DNA of 64,000 bases from NCBI GenBank assembly GCA_047495785.1, contig JBLDXI010000028.1, forward strand, positions 1,736,001 through 1,800,000, in the 5' to 3' direction. Origin of the DNA: Lepidodermella squamata (taxonomy: Eukaryota; Gastrotricha). The stretch's first letter is position 1. Every line of letters starts with the position of its first letter. A model generated the notes under the pieces. It searched no databases. It saw only the letters and a list, made by a program, of their open reading frames with translations, and had not been told where the DNA came from. A program made the position numbers and the translations under genes. Positions 43,193-53,899 of this stretch are shown piece by piece.

Positions 43193-43742
43193 CGGTTCAC
43201 TGACTATTGAATTTTTTCAACCAAGCGGGCCGGTGTACTGCTATGGCTCTATTGACGCTCCCGTCTAACAACAACTACTAAAAAATCCCAAATATATCAT
43301 TGACATAAATCAGTTAGTGATCAGGACTACACTCAGCGTTTCCAGCATTTATTGGCAGCCACGTCAAACAAAAAAATCAATTTCTTTCTGTAGAACAAAT
43401 ATTTTGATTTGAAAAAGGTAGATAATCTGCGGGTAAAAAATTAAAAAAAATTCGGCCTTTCAAGTGCTTTTTTGAATTCCAAAATTTTTCAATGCGAAAG
43501 CAATTTTCTCGTGCATAACTCACGGGCTAGATTAAAGAAAATTTGCTCTTCATTTCTTAGTTCCCTTAGTTTTTTTTATTTACATATCTTTCGGGTGCGT
43601 ACTGATGATTATAACGACATCCCCAATCCGTTCATATATCATTTGAAAAGGTCAATATTAACAATTTCCGGAAAACAGGTTTTCGGTATTCCGTTCCATA
43701 GTTGAATTATTTCACAATAAAAAAGATTTTCGTTTTCGTTTC

Positions 43743-43989
43743 TGTTAGGTTCTTGCAATTATTACTTTGTGAGAAATCGGTCAAATAATAACCCAATTCC
43801 CAGGTTTAATTACTAACTACCGTAATATCAAAATATACGCACTAACAGTTGTGTAAAATAAGTGATTTCGATTTACAAATATTATTCTACCTCCAAATTT
43901 CTATAAAATGACGTTGCTTTACTAACTAGGGGTTTTTCAATAAATACTTTTGATAATTTTCAAATTGACTTTTGTTGCTGGTCCCAACA
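43743..43989 (+). repeat. 5' LTR
   Basis: 247 bases, TGTTAGG..CCCAACA. It contains AATAAATAC near 43941, a likely polyadenylation region. It differs from the 3' LTR at one base in ATATCAAAATATAC. Confidence 0.93.
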
Positions 43990-44016
43990 AATTGGCGACG
44001 CGAGAAAAACACTATC

Positions 44017-44958
44017 ATGAGCGATTTGGCCGCGATTTTGGAGCGTTTGACTACATTGACAGCTTCGCAGGCCGAGGCATTAGCGCAGCATTCCGCTGCG
44101 CTCGACTTGTTGTCATCAAACAATGAAACCAAGGTTACCAAAGAATTTCCAGGGTTCGACCCGCAGTCCGAGATATGGGAAGATTATCAGGAACGGTTCG
44201 ATAATTTTACGAAGGCTCACGCGAAATCGAAGACGAAAGCGGCCTATTTCCTGAGTTGCCAGTCTGAGGCGATTTTCAAGGAGATCAAAACTTACCTTCG
44301 GCAGCTGCCTTCCCCGAAAAAAGTGAACGATGCGACTTACGACGATATCACGGTGTTTATGCAGAAGCAGTATGACCCGATGAAGTACGTCGTCCGCGAG
44401 CGTCACAAGTTTTGGAATAATATTGGCAGAAAAGCAGGCGAGTCGATTCCTCAGCTGGTTGCCAGAATTCGCCAGGACGCTGCTACCTGTAGTTTTTCGA
44501 GCATCACTAACCCCTTAGATGAGGCCCTACGGACGCGTTTCATCTGCTCAGTCAAGAATGAATCTGTTCTGAAAGCGATTTTTAAAATTTCGGATACAGA
44601 TCTTGATTTTCAAAAGGCTATCGATACAGCTATTGAGGTCGAAGAAGCTTCTAAAGTTGCGAAAGAGACGGTCCGAGGTGAAGAAGTTCAGTCCTCCTCA
44701 ACGCCCACGTCGTCGGTTTTACGAGTCAAGACCAAGTTCAAAGATGGTTCAAAGCACGAAAATGTTTCCTCTTCCAATCAAAAATCGTTTCCACCTTGTC
44801 ATTCGTGCGGCAGGACGAATCACTTGCGCGAAAATTGCCATCATAGGAATGCTGTTTGCGATTTCTGCGGTAAAAAGGGTCATCTGGCTGCCGTCTGCCG
44901 TAGCAAATTAAAGGCGGAGGAGATCCCGGTGAACTCAATTAAGTGTGGAGGGAATTAG
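44017..44958 (+). CDS. Gag protein of the LTR element
   Basis: The product has 313 residues from the ATG at 44017. A short coiled N-terminus (AAILERLTTLTASQAEAL) precedes a capsid-type region with FPGFDPQSEIWEDYQERFDN, AAYFLSCQ and VRERHKFWNN, as in Gypsy-class Gag. Two CCHC zinc knuckles lie near the C-terminus: CHSCGRTNHLRENC and CDFCGKKGHLAAVC. The frame is intact and ends with a normal stop, with no frameshift site into a pol. Gag would form the particle that packages the element RNA; an autonomous relative must supply the enzymes. Confidence 0.9.
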   Translation: MSDLAAILERLTTLTASQAEALAQHSAALDLLSSNNETKVTKEFPGFDPQSEIWEDYQERFDNFTKAHAKSKTKAAYFLSCQSEAIFKEIKTYLRQLPSPKKVNDATYDDITVFMQKQYDPMKYVVRERHKFWNNIGRKAGESIPQLVARIRQDAATCSFSSITNPLDEALRTRFICSVKNESVLKAIFKISDTDLDFQKAIDTAIEVEEASKVAKETVRGEEVQSSSTPTSSVLRVKTKFKDGSKHENVSSSNQKSFPPCHSCGRTNHLRENCHHRNAVCDFCGKKGHLAAVCRSKLKAEEIPVNSIKCGGN

Positions 44959-45578
44959 CTCATTTCAAACTTACCTCGATTTCTTACTGCATTTCTTGAG
45001 CTTCTACTATTCGGCAATTTCAATTACTTGTTTCCTGAATTCCGATGCGAATTTCGAATTTCGAATTTATCTCATTCGTTGAGGCAATGTCTTCAATCTA
45101 TTTGATACAGCCAAGTCTATAATTTTTCATAATCGAATTTCTGCTACGATATTTTCGAGTTCCTATTTCTTCATGCTCCAGTGCGAGCGATCAAATTCGA
45201 CTTTTCCGCTGCTTTACATAAGAGCGAATTCAACTGTTTCTAAATATACGATGAGTTCGATGCGATTCCGATCGAATCATTTTTCATGTCGAATTAATTA
45301 CGATTCAAGGTTGTTGCAAAGTCACGACTACTGCTGTTTCTACGAGTTTTGTCTGTGCTACGTCAAGACTAATGTTCTTCCTTATTAATGTCCATTTCAG
45401 TCCTCTCTGTTGTGGCTGGTTTTCTCTATTCTCTATTCTCTATTCTCTAATTCTCGAATTTATATTGCTTACTCTTATTTCAATTATACGAATTATTCTG
45501 AAATTCAACGGTATTATTATGAGTTCTTATATTTTCAGCTTCAAATGCCTTCGGTGCATTCTCAGCTTGGGGTGGAGG
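44959..45578. other. Non-coding interior of the LTR element
   Basis: The 620 bases lie where pol would normally be. They are AT-rich with TCTCTATTC repeats near 45420-45450 and end in a purine tract. No remnant of pol coding sequence was recognised. Confidence 0.7.
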
Positions 45579-45825
45579 TGTTAGGTTCTTGCAATTATTA
45601 CTTTGTGAGAAATCGGTCAAATAATAACCCAATTCCCAGGTTTAATTACTAACTACCGTAATATCAGAATATACGCACTAACAGTTGTGTAAAATAAGTG
45701 ATTTCGATTTACAAATATTATTCTACCTCCAAATTTCTATAAAATGACGTTGCTTTACTAACTAGGGGTTTTTCAATAAATACTTTTGATAATTTTCAAA
45801 TTGACTTTTGTTGCTGGTCCCAACA
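45579..45825 (+). repeat. 3' LTR
   Basis: 247 bases, same ends as the 5' LTR, followed by the GTTTC target duplication. Confidence 0.93.
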
Positions 45826-45830
45826 GTTTC

Positions 45831-46331
45831 GAATGCATCAGATAGCACTATTTACAGAAAAATTTATTATAACTTAAAAACAGCTCTTCCAAGATAACTG
45901 CACAAGTGATTTTCCCAAAAGAGATGGGATAGCAATCAAAAGATAGTAACAAATTTCCCCGAATTTTCCCATCTTTCTAAATAATTCCAAAAAATATTTC
46001 ACTCTTCAAAACCTGTAAAAATTGAAAGTTGATATAAAGGAAAACTCGAGTTAGGAGTATTGCGCAATCTATTCTTTGTTTACGCACATATTTATTCCAC
46101 TTCATAATTCCGCTCTCGTGTAAAAGCGGCTACTCAAGCGGAGTTACTCAAGCTGCATGTTTGAATTAACCTCGACTGATAGATAGGTGTGACACACATA
46201 CATATCAGAAGAAATGAGCATACAATAGATACGTATATCACGTATTATTGAATAGTTCTAGATCGGCGCCTCCCCGTACTTGGCTTGTTTCTTGCAATTG
46301 ACATGCGAACCACGGACTAGGGATGGGACTA
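45831..46331. other. Spacer
   Basis: AT-rich, no supported exon. Bases 46300-46331 and on into the end of the receptor gene resemble 34038-34085 (TGCGAA, GACTA.GGAT.GGA, TGCGCAGT). Confidence 0.4.
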
Positions 46332-47468
46332 TTAATGCGCAGTGTTATCCGTATATCGAACAGGTTCAAGAACGGCGATGCAAATTACACTGAAGGCAAT
46401 AACAGCTACCGAAAAAGCTATAACGTCCATCAGCCTATTTCGAGACAGCTTGAAACGCCCACGAACTATGACGTTCCGATTGTACCATTTGGAGTACTTT
46501 TTCGCCATGTAGCACGTTACAAATGCGTACACAGTAATCAGCAGCGTCAACAGTTCACAGGAGCGCGTGAAATCCGTTAGTAGCATCCGTCCGGGCTTAG
46601 CTGGAGTCCTTCGGCTAACTTCAAGCCTCAAAGCGGTCATAGCAAGGAGAACAGTAAACGCAAAGACTGGCCTCAAAGGCTTGGTTGCATGAATAGCGAC
46701 AGAGAGGAACTGCATCGAGGTCAAAATGATGCAAGGAACAATTAGAAACCAGACATAGAAGTGGGGTCGTCTTTTGAGAACAATTTTGAAAACGGGGGAA
46801 CGAGAAGCCAGGGAACGAGGATCTACATTCATTCGGATTGTCAGAAGTTCCCAGTTGTCACGAGTTGGCGTATTGGAATCATAACGGGCTTTTATTGTTC
46901 CTTTTACTATGGCATCTTTAATTCGATTTCCTAAGCGAATACCAATCGAACATTCTTGGTAGTCAAATGGAAAATTCCTCAAGTCTATATCACATAGAGA
47001 AGTAGCCATACCTCGCAGAACCATCAGGGAAGACGCAAAACCTCTCTTTGTTTGAATAATTAGATCCTTGTGAAAATGTTTCATAGAAAGATCATCAATA
47101 GAATTGTCGTGATATATCAGAGGTGTCCAAAAAAGCGAGGCATTCGGGTAGAATAATTCTCCTTCATCGTGTTCTAGTGCTTTGCAGCTGACAGCCCACT
47201 CAACTGAAACGCTGAACAGCAGCTTGAAGCTCTGATTTATGTCATCAATTCCGTAGTTGCGATAGACGACCAAACTAATTTCAACAGGCGTTGGCGTGCA
47301 AGAGTGGTCGGAGTAGGCGAAACTGCTGCTAGTGTTACAGCTCGGATTCACAGATTCAACTGACAGGTGACCGCACTTATTCAACAAAGCTATACTTCTA
47401 GCATTCGCTATTTCCGAGAATAGCCAGCTAGAGCCTACGTTCGAGAGTATGATGAATAGGAAAAACAT
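46332..47468 (-). CDS. Cys-loop ligand-gated ion channel subunit, intronless, copy 2
   Basis: The predicted product has 378 residues from the ATG at 47468; an in-frame TTG lies slightly upstream. A signal peptide (MFFLFIILSNVGSSW) is followed by the receptor ectodomain with ALEHDEGELFYPNASLFWTP and the Cys-loop CDIDLRNFPFDYQEC (13 residues inside). Membrane segments are FYVWFLIVPCIILTSMQFL, PVFAFTVLLAMTALRLEV, a third with CELLTLLITVYAFVTCYMA, and a fourth with MDVIAFSVAVIAFSVICIAV. The TM3-TM4 loop is again about 25 residues. Sequence identity with copy 1 is low, yet both lack introns and share the short loop. The pore segment diverges from usual acetylcholine or GABA receptor patterns, so ion selectivity is unclear. 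The 5' flank is duplicated at 48005-48135. Confidence 0.85.
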   Translation of the reverse strand: MFFLFIILSNVGSSWLFSEIANARSIALLNKCGHLSVESVNPSCNTSSSFAYSDHSCTPTPVEISLVVYRNYGIDDINQSFKLLFSVSVEWAVSCKALEHDEGELFYPNASLFWTPLIYHDNSIDDLSMKHFHKDLIIQTKRGFASSLMVLRGMATSLCDIDLRNFPFDYQECSIGIRLGNRIKDAIVKGTIKARYDSNTPTRDNWELLTIRMNVDPRSLASRSPVFKIVLKRRPHFYVWFLIVPCIILTSMQFLSVAIHATKPLRPVFAFTVLLAMTALRLEVSRRTPAKPGRMLLTDFTRSCELLTLLITVYAFVTCYMAKKYSKWYNRNVIVRGRFKLSRNRLMDVIAFSVAVIAFSVICIAVLEPVRYTDNTAH

Positions 47469-47469
47469 C

Positions 47470-47620
47470 TCTGGTTCAAATATTGCGATAATCAATCGAC
47501 TTGAGTTCGACCACGCACTCGTTGACTAGGCTATGCTGTGTTATTCACCAGGAAATGAAAGGATTCGCAGCAAAAGAACCTCGCCCATTTTCCGCATTTC
47601 ATCGTACAACGGAAAAGCAA
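47470..47620 (-). repeat. Receptor 5' flank, duplicated at 48005-48135
   Basis: Both stretches share CAATCG-CT(T/G)-AGTTC, CTCG(T/C)-GAC, TGTGTT.TT, CC.GGAAATGAAAG and CGC..TT.C..CAT in order. The outer copy is not followed by a receptor frame, so it is probably the 5' remnant of a lost paralogue. Confidence 0.5.
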
Positions 47621-48720
47621 AGCCTGCGCAATAAAAGTATTAAGCAGCTACCAGTGGAAAAAAATTAAATTAATTCAAATAAACAGAGGTCTCAGACAAT
47701 AATTCGAATGTTCTCATAAGTATAGGGTAAGGTGCCCTAATGATTCGTTCTCCTCTGTAAACTTTACACCAAGTTGGCGAGAAATTCTCAAAATACATTG
47801 GGGATTCGAAATAGGCTGACTCTCAGGAATGTTTGACACCCGAGGACAATTAACAATTTCTTATTCCTTTTATTACGTGTAAAGATTATCCCTTGGGTTT
47901 ATCCACTTGTAAGTCAAGCTGCTAAAGTTTCCTATTACTTTGACCTCGTAGCGAGAAATGCGGCAGGATCAGGGCGGGTAGGAAAAACATTTTATGGCAC
48001 AAATATGGCGGAATTCAATCGGCTGAAGTTCAGATGAAATGAACGCGCGCTCGCCGACAAGGTTCCTCTGTGTTGTTTACCCGGAAATGAAAGACTTCAC
48101 CACAAATAGCGACACACATTTCGCACTCCATCATGAAACAGCTAAGAGTTGCACGACAAAATCATCAATACAATCATAATCCTCCTAAATCCACTATACT
48201 CACTTCTCGGAGTCATAGAAAGTGCATTCGGAAATTCAACGCCGTGCACTGGGGATTATGAGGGAACTGGATCTGTTGAAATCACAGTTGGAGGATCTGC
48301 CGTGAGATTTTCTTTCATATGCTCACTTCGAGCGAGTGATGCGAGAAATGGACAAAGTAAGGAGTCCCGATTGGCCACTGATTCAGTACTGATTCGTAGT
48401 TTCTGGTTAGCACGAGAATGAAACCTTATATCGCCATAAAATAGGTTGTTTTATGTTACGGTCTTTATCAATAAACCAGTTTTGAACCAATCAGTTGCTT
48501 TTTACCGTTCGACACGCGCTATTAAGTTTTTAATCAAAGCAACGTGTCCGATCAAATGCTAATTATTCAACTTAACAACGGAATCTGAATACTGTATAGA
48601 CTCAAGTTGGGGATGAAGCTTCCTTTCTGGGTTATATAGTTCCCTATTCCCTATTTAATCCATTCTTTAATCATCCGTATTTATCAAAGCGAATGAGGTA
48701 TTTTCAAAACTTTAATTGTT
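47621..48720. other. Spacer with degenerate repeat of receptor flank
   Basis: No supported gene. A short frame at 48149-48421 has no domain features. Confidence 0.4.
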
Positions 48721-48731
48721 TCGTGAAAGGG

Positions 48732-48960
48732 AAACTTACCAAGTTTCGATGCGACTGCAACTATATTGCCGAGTTCAGCCTCCGAAACCATTCGGCTTCA
48801 CAAGCATCCTTCATGTTTCTGAGACGAGCCATCGCCCAGTCGCCCAGAGCAAGTTCTACCAGGTAATGCATTTTCTTATCACCAGCGAAGCCTGGCCAGA
48901 ATAGGTTCCGATTTATGTGTTTGATAATGCATTCGTATTGTCGCGCCAGATTATACACGA
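48732..48960 (-). pseudogene. Scrambled TPR-family relic E
   Basis: On the minus strand it starts with an exon-3-like segment (NLARQYEC.., NLFWPGFAGDKK, cf. FLARQCKG and NLFWQVAADD of paralogue B). It continues directly into an exon-2-like 3' end (WAMARLRNMKDACEAEWF, then after a frameshift EAELGNIVAVASKL) ending at GTAAGT. It shares this reversed order and many bases with relic D but lacks D's longer middle. Confidence 0.6.
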
Positions 48961-49134
48961 GATGCCCTAAGAAGCAAATAATTAAAATGTATTAAACAAT
49001 TTCAGTAAATATTCAATGTCGATGTCACGATGCCAATGTCAAGCGCCTTCTATGACTCTTTGGTTCATTATTTGGTTTATTAATAATTATCAATTCTTCC
49101 CCGCAATCACGGAATAAAAAGAGAACGGATTAAC

Positions 49135-49550
49135 ATGACTACCAATAATGACGATAGTTATGACAACACGCCTCGAAAAGCAGTGTTACATTCGATCCAC
49201 TCCACGACACCACGATACCACTCTAGTTCGAAGATATTGATGAGAAAACATATGTTGCTGACGTGAATTTCGTCCATAAGCTGATTGAACTTCAAGATAG
49301 CATGCAGCTCTTGCTGGCGAATTCCTTGGCTAAAAATCATGCAGACTGGGAGAAAAGGCCGATGAAATTCAAGTATGCGATTCAAGTTTTTTCAATGAGC
49401 GTCGCAAAAGCTTTGAGCTTTTTCAAAATCGACGCAAAACATGCAAGATTTAAGGAAGCTGAAGGTACGGAACTCCTACTGTTTATCATAAACGACTGCT
49501 GGGACTGTTTGAACGAGATTTCTTTGAATTTTCATAAAAAATATTGGTAA
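49135..49550 (+). pseudogene. Broken unrecognised ORF related to 52241
   Basis: The ATG at 49135 opens MTTNNDDSYDNTPRK, matching the start of the frame at 52241 (MTNDNEDNYDYPTRK). One missing A causes a frameshift soon after, and a TAG interrupts the restored frame. Beyond that it stays open to 49550 with a helical stretch (NFVHKLIELQDSMQLLLAN, WDCLNEISLNFHKKYW). The family is unknown; an accessory ORF of a mobile element is possible. Confidence 0.4.
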
Positions 49551-50589
49551 TTCACATGGAATACGACCTTTTATATATAAGCACGGCGACAGGCTCATCG
49601 AGCAGCGAAGACTCTGTTAATTCGCCGCCCAAAAGGCGAGGCTAAGGCATCGCCTACACGGAGACATCAACGCTTCGGCTGTCCATTTATATATCTGGAG
49701 CATCAACAGCATCAGCAATTGAAAATCGAATGCCGGTGTACTTGGGCAGATTTTCAACTTGCTGCAGGCTGGCGGTTCTGGGAGTCCGTCAAGCTCACAT
49801 GGGATTTTTCCGACCATGAGCCCCGCGCTGGGCGACCAGCCTACAAATATTAATTACAATTTCAGCTCTGTTTTCGATCAGCCATCGTCGAGTGGACTGA
49901 TTAGCATTAAATATATCAATGATTGATTCGGTTTCAACTTTCTCTTACTGAGCAATTTCTCAAAGCCCACTGGACAGGATTGCCAGCGTCATGATGGGAG
50001 TGATTGGAAGTGTCGGTAATTTAGTTCGATTTATTCTGGATCAAAACTCATCTTAATTTGTAATGAGGTGAAATTTTGAAAAGAATTTCCGGTCTGCTCT
50101 GGATCTTTCATTGCGTGGCACGTCGCATTAAGCTAGCTGTCCGTGATGCTATAAAAGATAATAATTCGGCAAACGCTTTCATCTCTTTCGCAAATGCTAT
50201 TTATCGGTTCTATAGCCCGTCCCCAGCTCGAATTTAGCAGCTGAGAGAAATCGCCGAGGCTTTCGGAGTTGTCGTTAAAACAACGCAGAGGCTTCTCGAT
50301 GTGAGGTGGGCATATTTATCTATGCATCATGCATCACTGAATGCTATACAATGCAACCTCCCAGCGCTGCATGCTCATTTTTCTGAATCGCCACTACTAT
50401 ACCTTATCCAAATATGTTAATCCAAACATATTAGGTTAGGCGAAATTTTTTCTAATCAATTATCAATAATTGCCATGATTTCAGAAATTTGGCATTATTT
50501 CGAAGCACGTTGCCATCGGAACACTGGCGGAGGTGGAGAATATTGGGACATTTGATGACCTACCGGAGATCTCCTGCGAAGATCTGGGT

Positions 50590-50835
50590 GCTTTGCAGTC
50601 ACTCTCGGCCCCCTCGTCTGGAGCTAATCTAAACCCGGCACCTGCAACTGAAGAAATCTCAGTCTGGCACACGAAGGCAATCCTAATTCGGCACCTGAAG
50701 GCAATCTTACTGGCCCGGCACTATCTTGGCACCGGCATCTGTAGGCGATCAGAATCCGGCACCTGAATCTGAAGACAACCTCAATCCGGTACTGGCTCCT
50801 GAAAGCGAACCCGTTCATCTCCCTTAACCGGTACC
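50590..50835 (+). repeat. Degenerate minisatellite
   Basis: Units of roughly 30 bases centred on AATCCGGCACCTG with a GAAG-CAATC partner repeat about six times. They could encode an NPAPESE-like motif in one frame, but the frame is not maintained. It lies just upstream of the piggyBac relic. Confidence 0.5.
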
Positions 50836-50936
50836 AGCGGTATAAAGCACACAACACGAGAGCGACATCTCGTAAGCTGAAGCTAATACCAAGCCCTGAA
50901 GCTCAAAGTCATCAAAATTGTCGCTATTAAGGAGAG

Positions 50937-51705
50937 TTGGCTGCAACTAAGCGAAGGGCGAGTACAATTTTCCACAAGCTATCCAGTCCAAACTATGTTC
51001 AATGCGGAGTTGTTGCCTTCCGACACCATCGGTGTGAAACTCTTAGTCGCCAATTTATCAATGAATTGTTGAAATTAGGGAAATCAGCGACTGGTTACAA
51101 GTTGGCAAGCGTCCGTGACATCTGGGCACTGTTCCACTACCAACTTCAGGCATTTCAGGCGATGTACCGGCCGGGTCCGAATGTCACCCGTGGTCGCTGC
51201 TCATTCCACCAGGACATGCCGTCAAAGCCCGTCAAGTACGGCATCAAGATCTTCTGGCTTTGCGATGCCGAAATCTCGTATCCTCTTGCCGGTGAAGTGT
51301 ACCTTGGAAAGCAAGAAGGCTTCGCAACAAAGTTACCGATCTAACAATGCGATGATGCCGATGCATTCTCAACACTGGTCGAAACGTCACCTGTGACCTG
51401 TGAACCCAGACATATGACCATGTTACACTACTTCACGAGCTGTTCACTTGCGGAGCAGATACTCGCCAGCAACACAACTCTGGTCGGTACGTTGAAAGCC
51501 AACAACCCGGATATTCCTCTTGCATCGAAGACAAGATCTATGGCATCTTCTCGATTCTGCTTCGATGATCACATAAAGATGGTCAATTACGCTACCATCT
51601 TGTTCGGCTGTACAACTGCCGTCGAATCTCGCGCAAATGGTCGAATGTCTTCTTTTTCAACATTTTGGACATCGCCAGCTTCGCGGCTTATGTTGTCTAA
51701 ATGAA
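50937..51705 (+). mobile_element. Decayed piggyBac-type transposase
   Basis: The frame shows VRDIWALFHYQLQAFQAMYRPG, FHQDMPSKPVKYGIKIFWLCD and VYLGKQEG (51108-51325). After a frame change it continues FTSCSLAEQIL..TTLVGTLKANNPDIPL, FCFDDHIKMVNYATI and, in another frame, RRISRKWSNVFFFNILDIAS (to about 51690). This order matches the piggyBac transposase core. The first catalytic Asp region (usually TxDE after YxPG) is missing, and frameshifts break the rest, so it is inactive. No TTAA-flanked ends were identified. Confidence 0.75.
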
Positions 51706-52240
51706 ATTTGGTACCGGCATGAGATTTTCCCCTGACTCGTAGACTAAAAACAAGATTTATTCAGCCAACTCGGCCATTCGTTCGAACACATTCTAGCTTT
51801 ACGAGCACAAGCTTCAAACCGTAATTAAGTTATCAACTGAAATCATCACTGAGAATAAAACTGAAAAAAGTAATGGCAACTGACCCGAACAGGTTTAAAA
51901 TGAATGCAGATCGAGCTTGATTGGAATCGGCTTCAACTTCGAGCGGAACCTGCAACCTCGAATCCCAGCTCAACATCTCTTCGACAGTGCTTGCAGCGAT
52001 GCGCCAGTTTGGTGCTAACAAAAGACAAAAAAGCCTGTAATCGACAAAATCATCGAACTTAGTTTGAATTTCGACATTTTCGTTGTAAAATTAATGAAAT
52101 ATTCATACACGAAATTAGCTTAATATCAAGCCCATAAATCGCATAATGTTAGATCCCTAAAATTTCCAGCTTTCATTCTCAAGGCCAAGGTGAATTTATC
52201 TCCCTGATAGTCAAAAAGAGACATGACTTGACACATTAAC

Positions 52241-52459
52241 ATGACTAACGACAACGAGGATAATTATGACTACCCGACTCGAAAAAGCAGGGTTACATTC
52301 GAACCACTTGACGACTTAGATAACTCTCCAGCAGAAACCAAGCGCCGTGGATCACGAGGTTGCGGTAAAGCTTCTACGAGTTCTAAGCGTGGAAAGTCTG
52401 CTACCGGTTATCAACGTGGTCGAGGTAGAGGGTCAACATTAAATGCCAAAGCTAGGTAA
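52241..52459 (+). CDS. Small Arg/Gly/Ser-rich open frame
   Basis: The 72 residues begin MTNDNEDNYDYPTRKSRVTF and end in an Arg/Gly/Ser-rich tail (GYQRGRGRGSTLNAK). The N-terminus has a broken paralogue at 49135. No domain is recognised; the basic tail suggests nucleic-acid binding. It may be a mobile-element accessory ORF or a fragment. Confidence 0.35.
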   Translation: MTNDNEDNYDYPTRKSRVTFEPLDDLDNSPAETKRRGSRGCGKASTSSKRGKSATGYQRGRGRGSTLNAKAR

Positions 52460-53850
52460 TCACGGCCGACCTTTTCATGATCCAGGAAAAGTTCAGGAAA
52501 ACTCAGAAAAGCGGACAGTCAGCGGAAAAGTCGATCGGCCGAAAAAATCGGCAGCGTTCCACATTACGAAAGATGATGGTGTTACTTCAGAGAGATCCTC
52601 TGACAGGTTTGATTTGTGTTGACAGATTACAGTATTCATCTCACTAATTCAAGAATTCAATTTTTTCTCTGCAATGCCCTGTTTAAGTGATGTTGCTGAG
52701 CCGCCGAATCGTGCATCTCCTGAGAGATCTTCGAATATCATTTTGTTGTGACTGACGAACTGATGGCAGAAATTGAAAGGCTGTGCGAGCCGATGGCAGT
52801 TACTGGAGTAACGGGAGCTGTCTGGGCAATGCGTTGCTGTCAACACTGTCTCTGAGACTGTCGAGTTTTTACTAGAGTCATGGCAAACCCAGTTGCGTCA
52901 TTAAATTACGTCAGCAAGCTTGTTAGAGTCCCAGCGTTGTCGGGTAACCACAGACCTCGCGGCCCAATGGGGCGGATTGTTCAAATGCTTGGTTTTGATT
53001 TAGTCGAGGCCAACAGCGCATTCAATGAACGAGATCCTGTGAGCATTACCAGGACCCAAGTCCCTGACGAAGTACTACCGACCGAGGCGACTGGATCCTG
53101 TTTCTTTCAGCAGGTAAAAATATTTTTGTACTCCAAATTTTATAATAATTTCTCAGCTTCCAAAGCATATGTGTGACCACGTGGAAGTCAACAATTCTAT
53201 TTTTCTCCCTTTAAACTAAAAGGGCAATGCTAAACGCTACTAATCCGCGAAAAGAATGCGATAGTTTTGCGACCACCGTCTAGTGCCACGTCTGATATTT
53301 TCAATGTTCCGATTTACATTTTTTGGACTGAAGACCGTCAGGACAACGACCGAGGGTGGACGCGGTTTTCGCCGTCTTCGTGGCCCAGTTTCCTCGATCG
53401 CAATCAACCATTCCTCTGACGGCAACTTGAGCAATTTTGAATTAGAACATATTAGTTTTACATTTTCCGAGCGTGAACCCCATATTCAATCGATTCAAAA
53501 TGTAATGAATTAGTGTGTTTACATAGCAAATCGTGCACACCCAGGTATCAACACCCCCTGAGCAGCTAATTGTGCCATAGCCATAGATACACAACCCTGT
53601 GTTCACATCGCTATGTCCATGGACTGATCTGCTGTGCGTTGTTTGCGTTGTTCGAAATCTAATACTACTAAATATGGGACGTTAAATGAAATAGCAAATA
53701 CGATTGAAAATATCGGAAAATTTATTGGCGATAATGATAAGTAAATAGAATCCTGCTCACACACAGACCGGCTGTGACAAACAATGACGCCGCATTTTAG
53801 TATCCATCTTAGATGTAGGAATTAGCTCATTTTAAACGTATTTTTCCCGG
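52460..53850. other. Repeat-rich spacer
   Basis: Short frames at 52880-53100 and 53283-53513 have no clear domain, splice context or paralogue. Confidence 0.4.
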
Positions 53851-53899
53851 GCTCGTGAGCGCTTACAAAAATGAAATTGAAAGTTTCATAATTTTGCGC

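Larger units (their letters stand above)
43743..45825 (+). mobile_element. Non-autonomous gag-only LTR retrotransposon
   Basis: The 2083-base element has two 247-base LTRs (43743-43989 and 45579-45825) that differ at one position that I could find. They begin TGTTAGG and end CCCAACA. The 5-base target duplication GTTTC flanks both ends (43738-43742, 45826-45830). A primer-binding-site-like ATTGGCGACGCGAG starts right after the left LTR, and a purine tract GGGGTGGAGG ends right before the right LTR. The only long frame is gag (44017-44958). Protease, RT, RNase H and integrase are absent. The near-identical LTRs imply recent movement using enzymes from another element. Confidence 0.93.

Noticed and set aside
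52880-53176. Frame with TGSCFF, considered as an OTU-type protease fragment
   Set aside because: Only a few residues resemble the OTU catalytic block and the Asp/Cys/His set is not visible.
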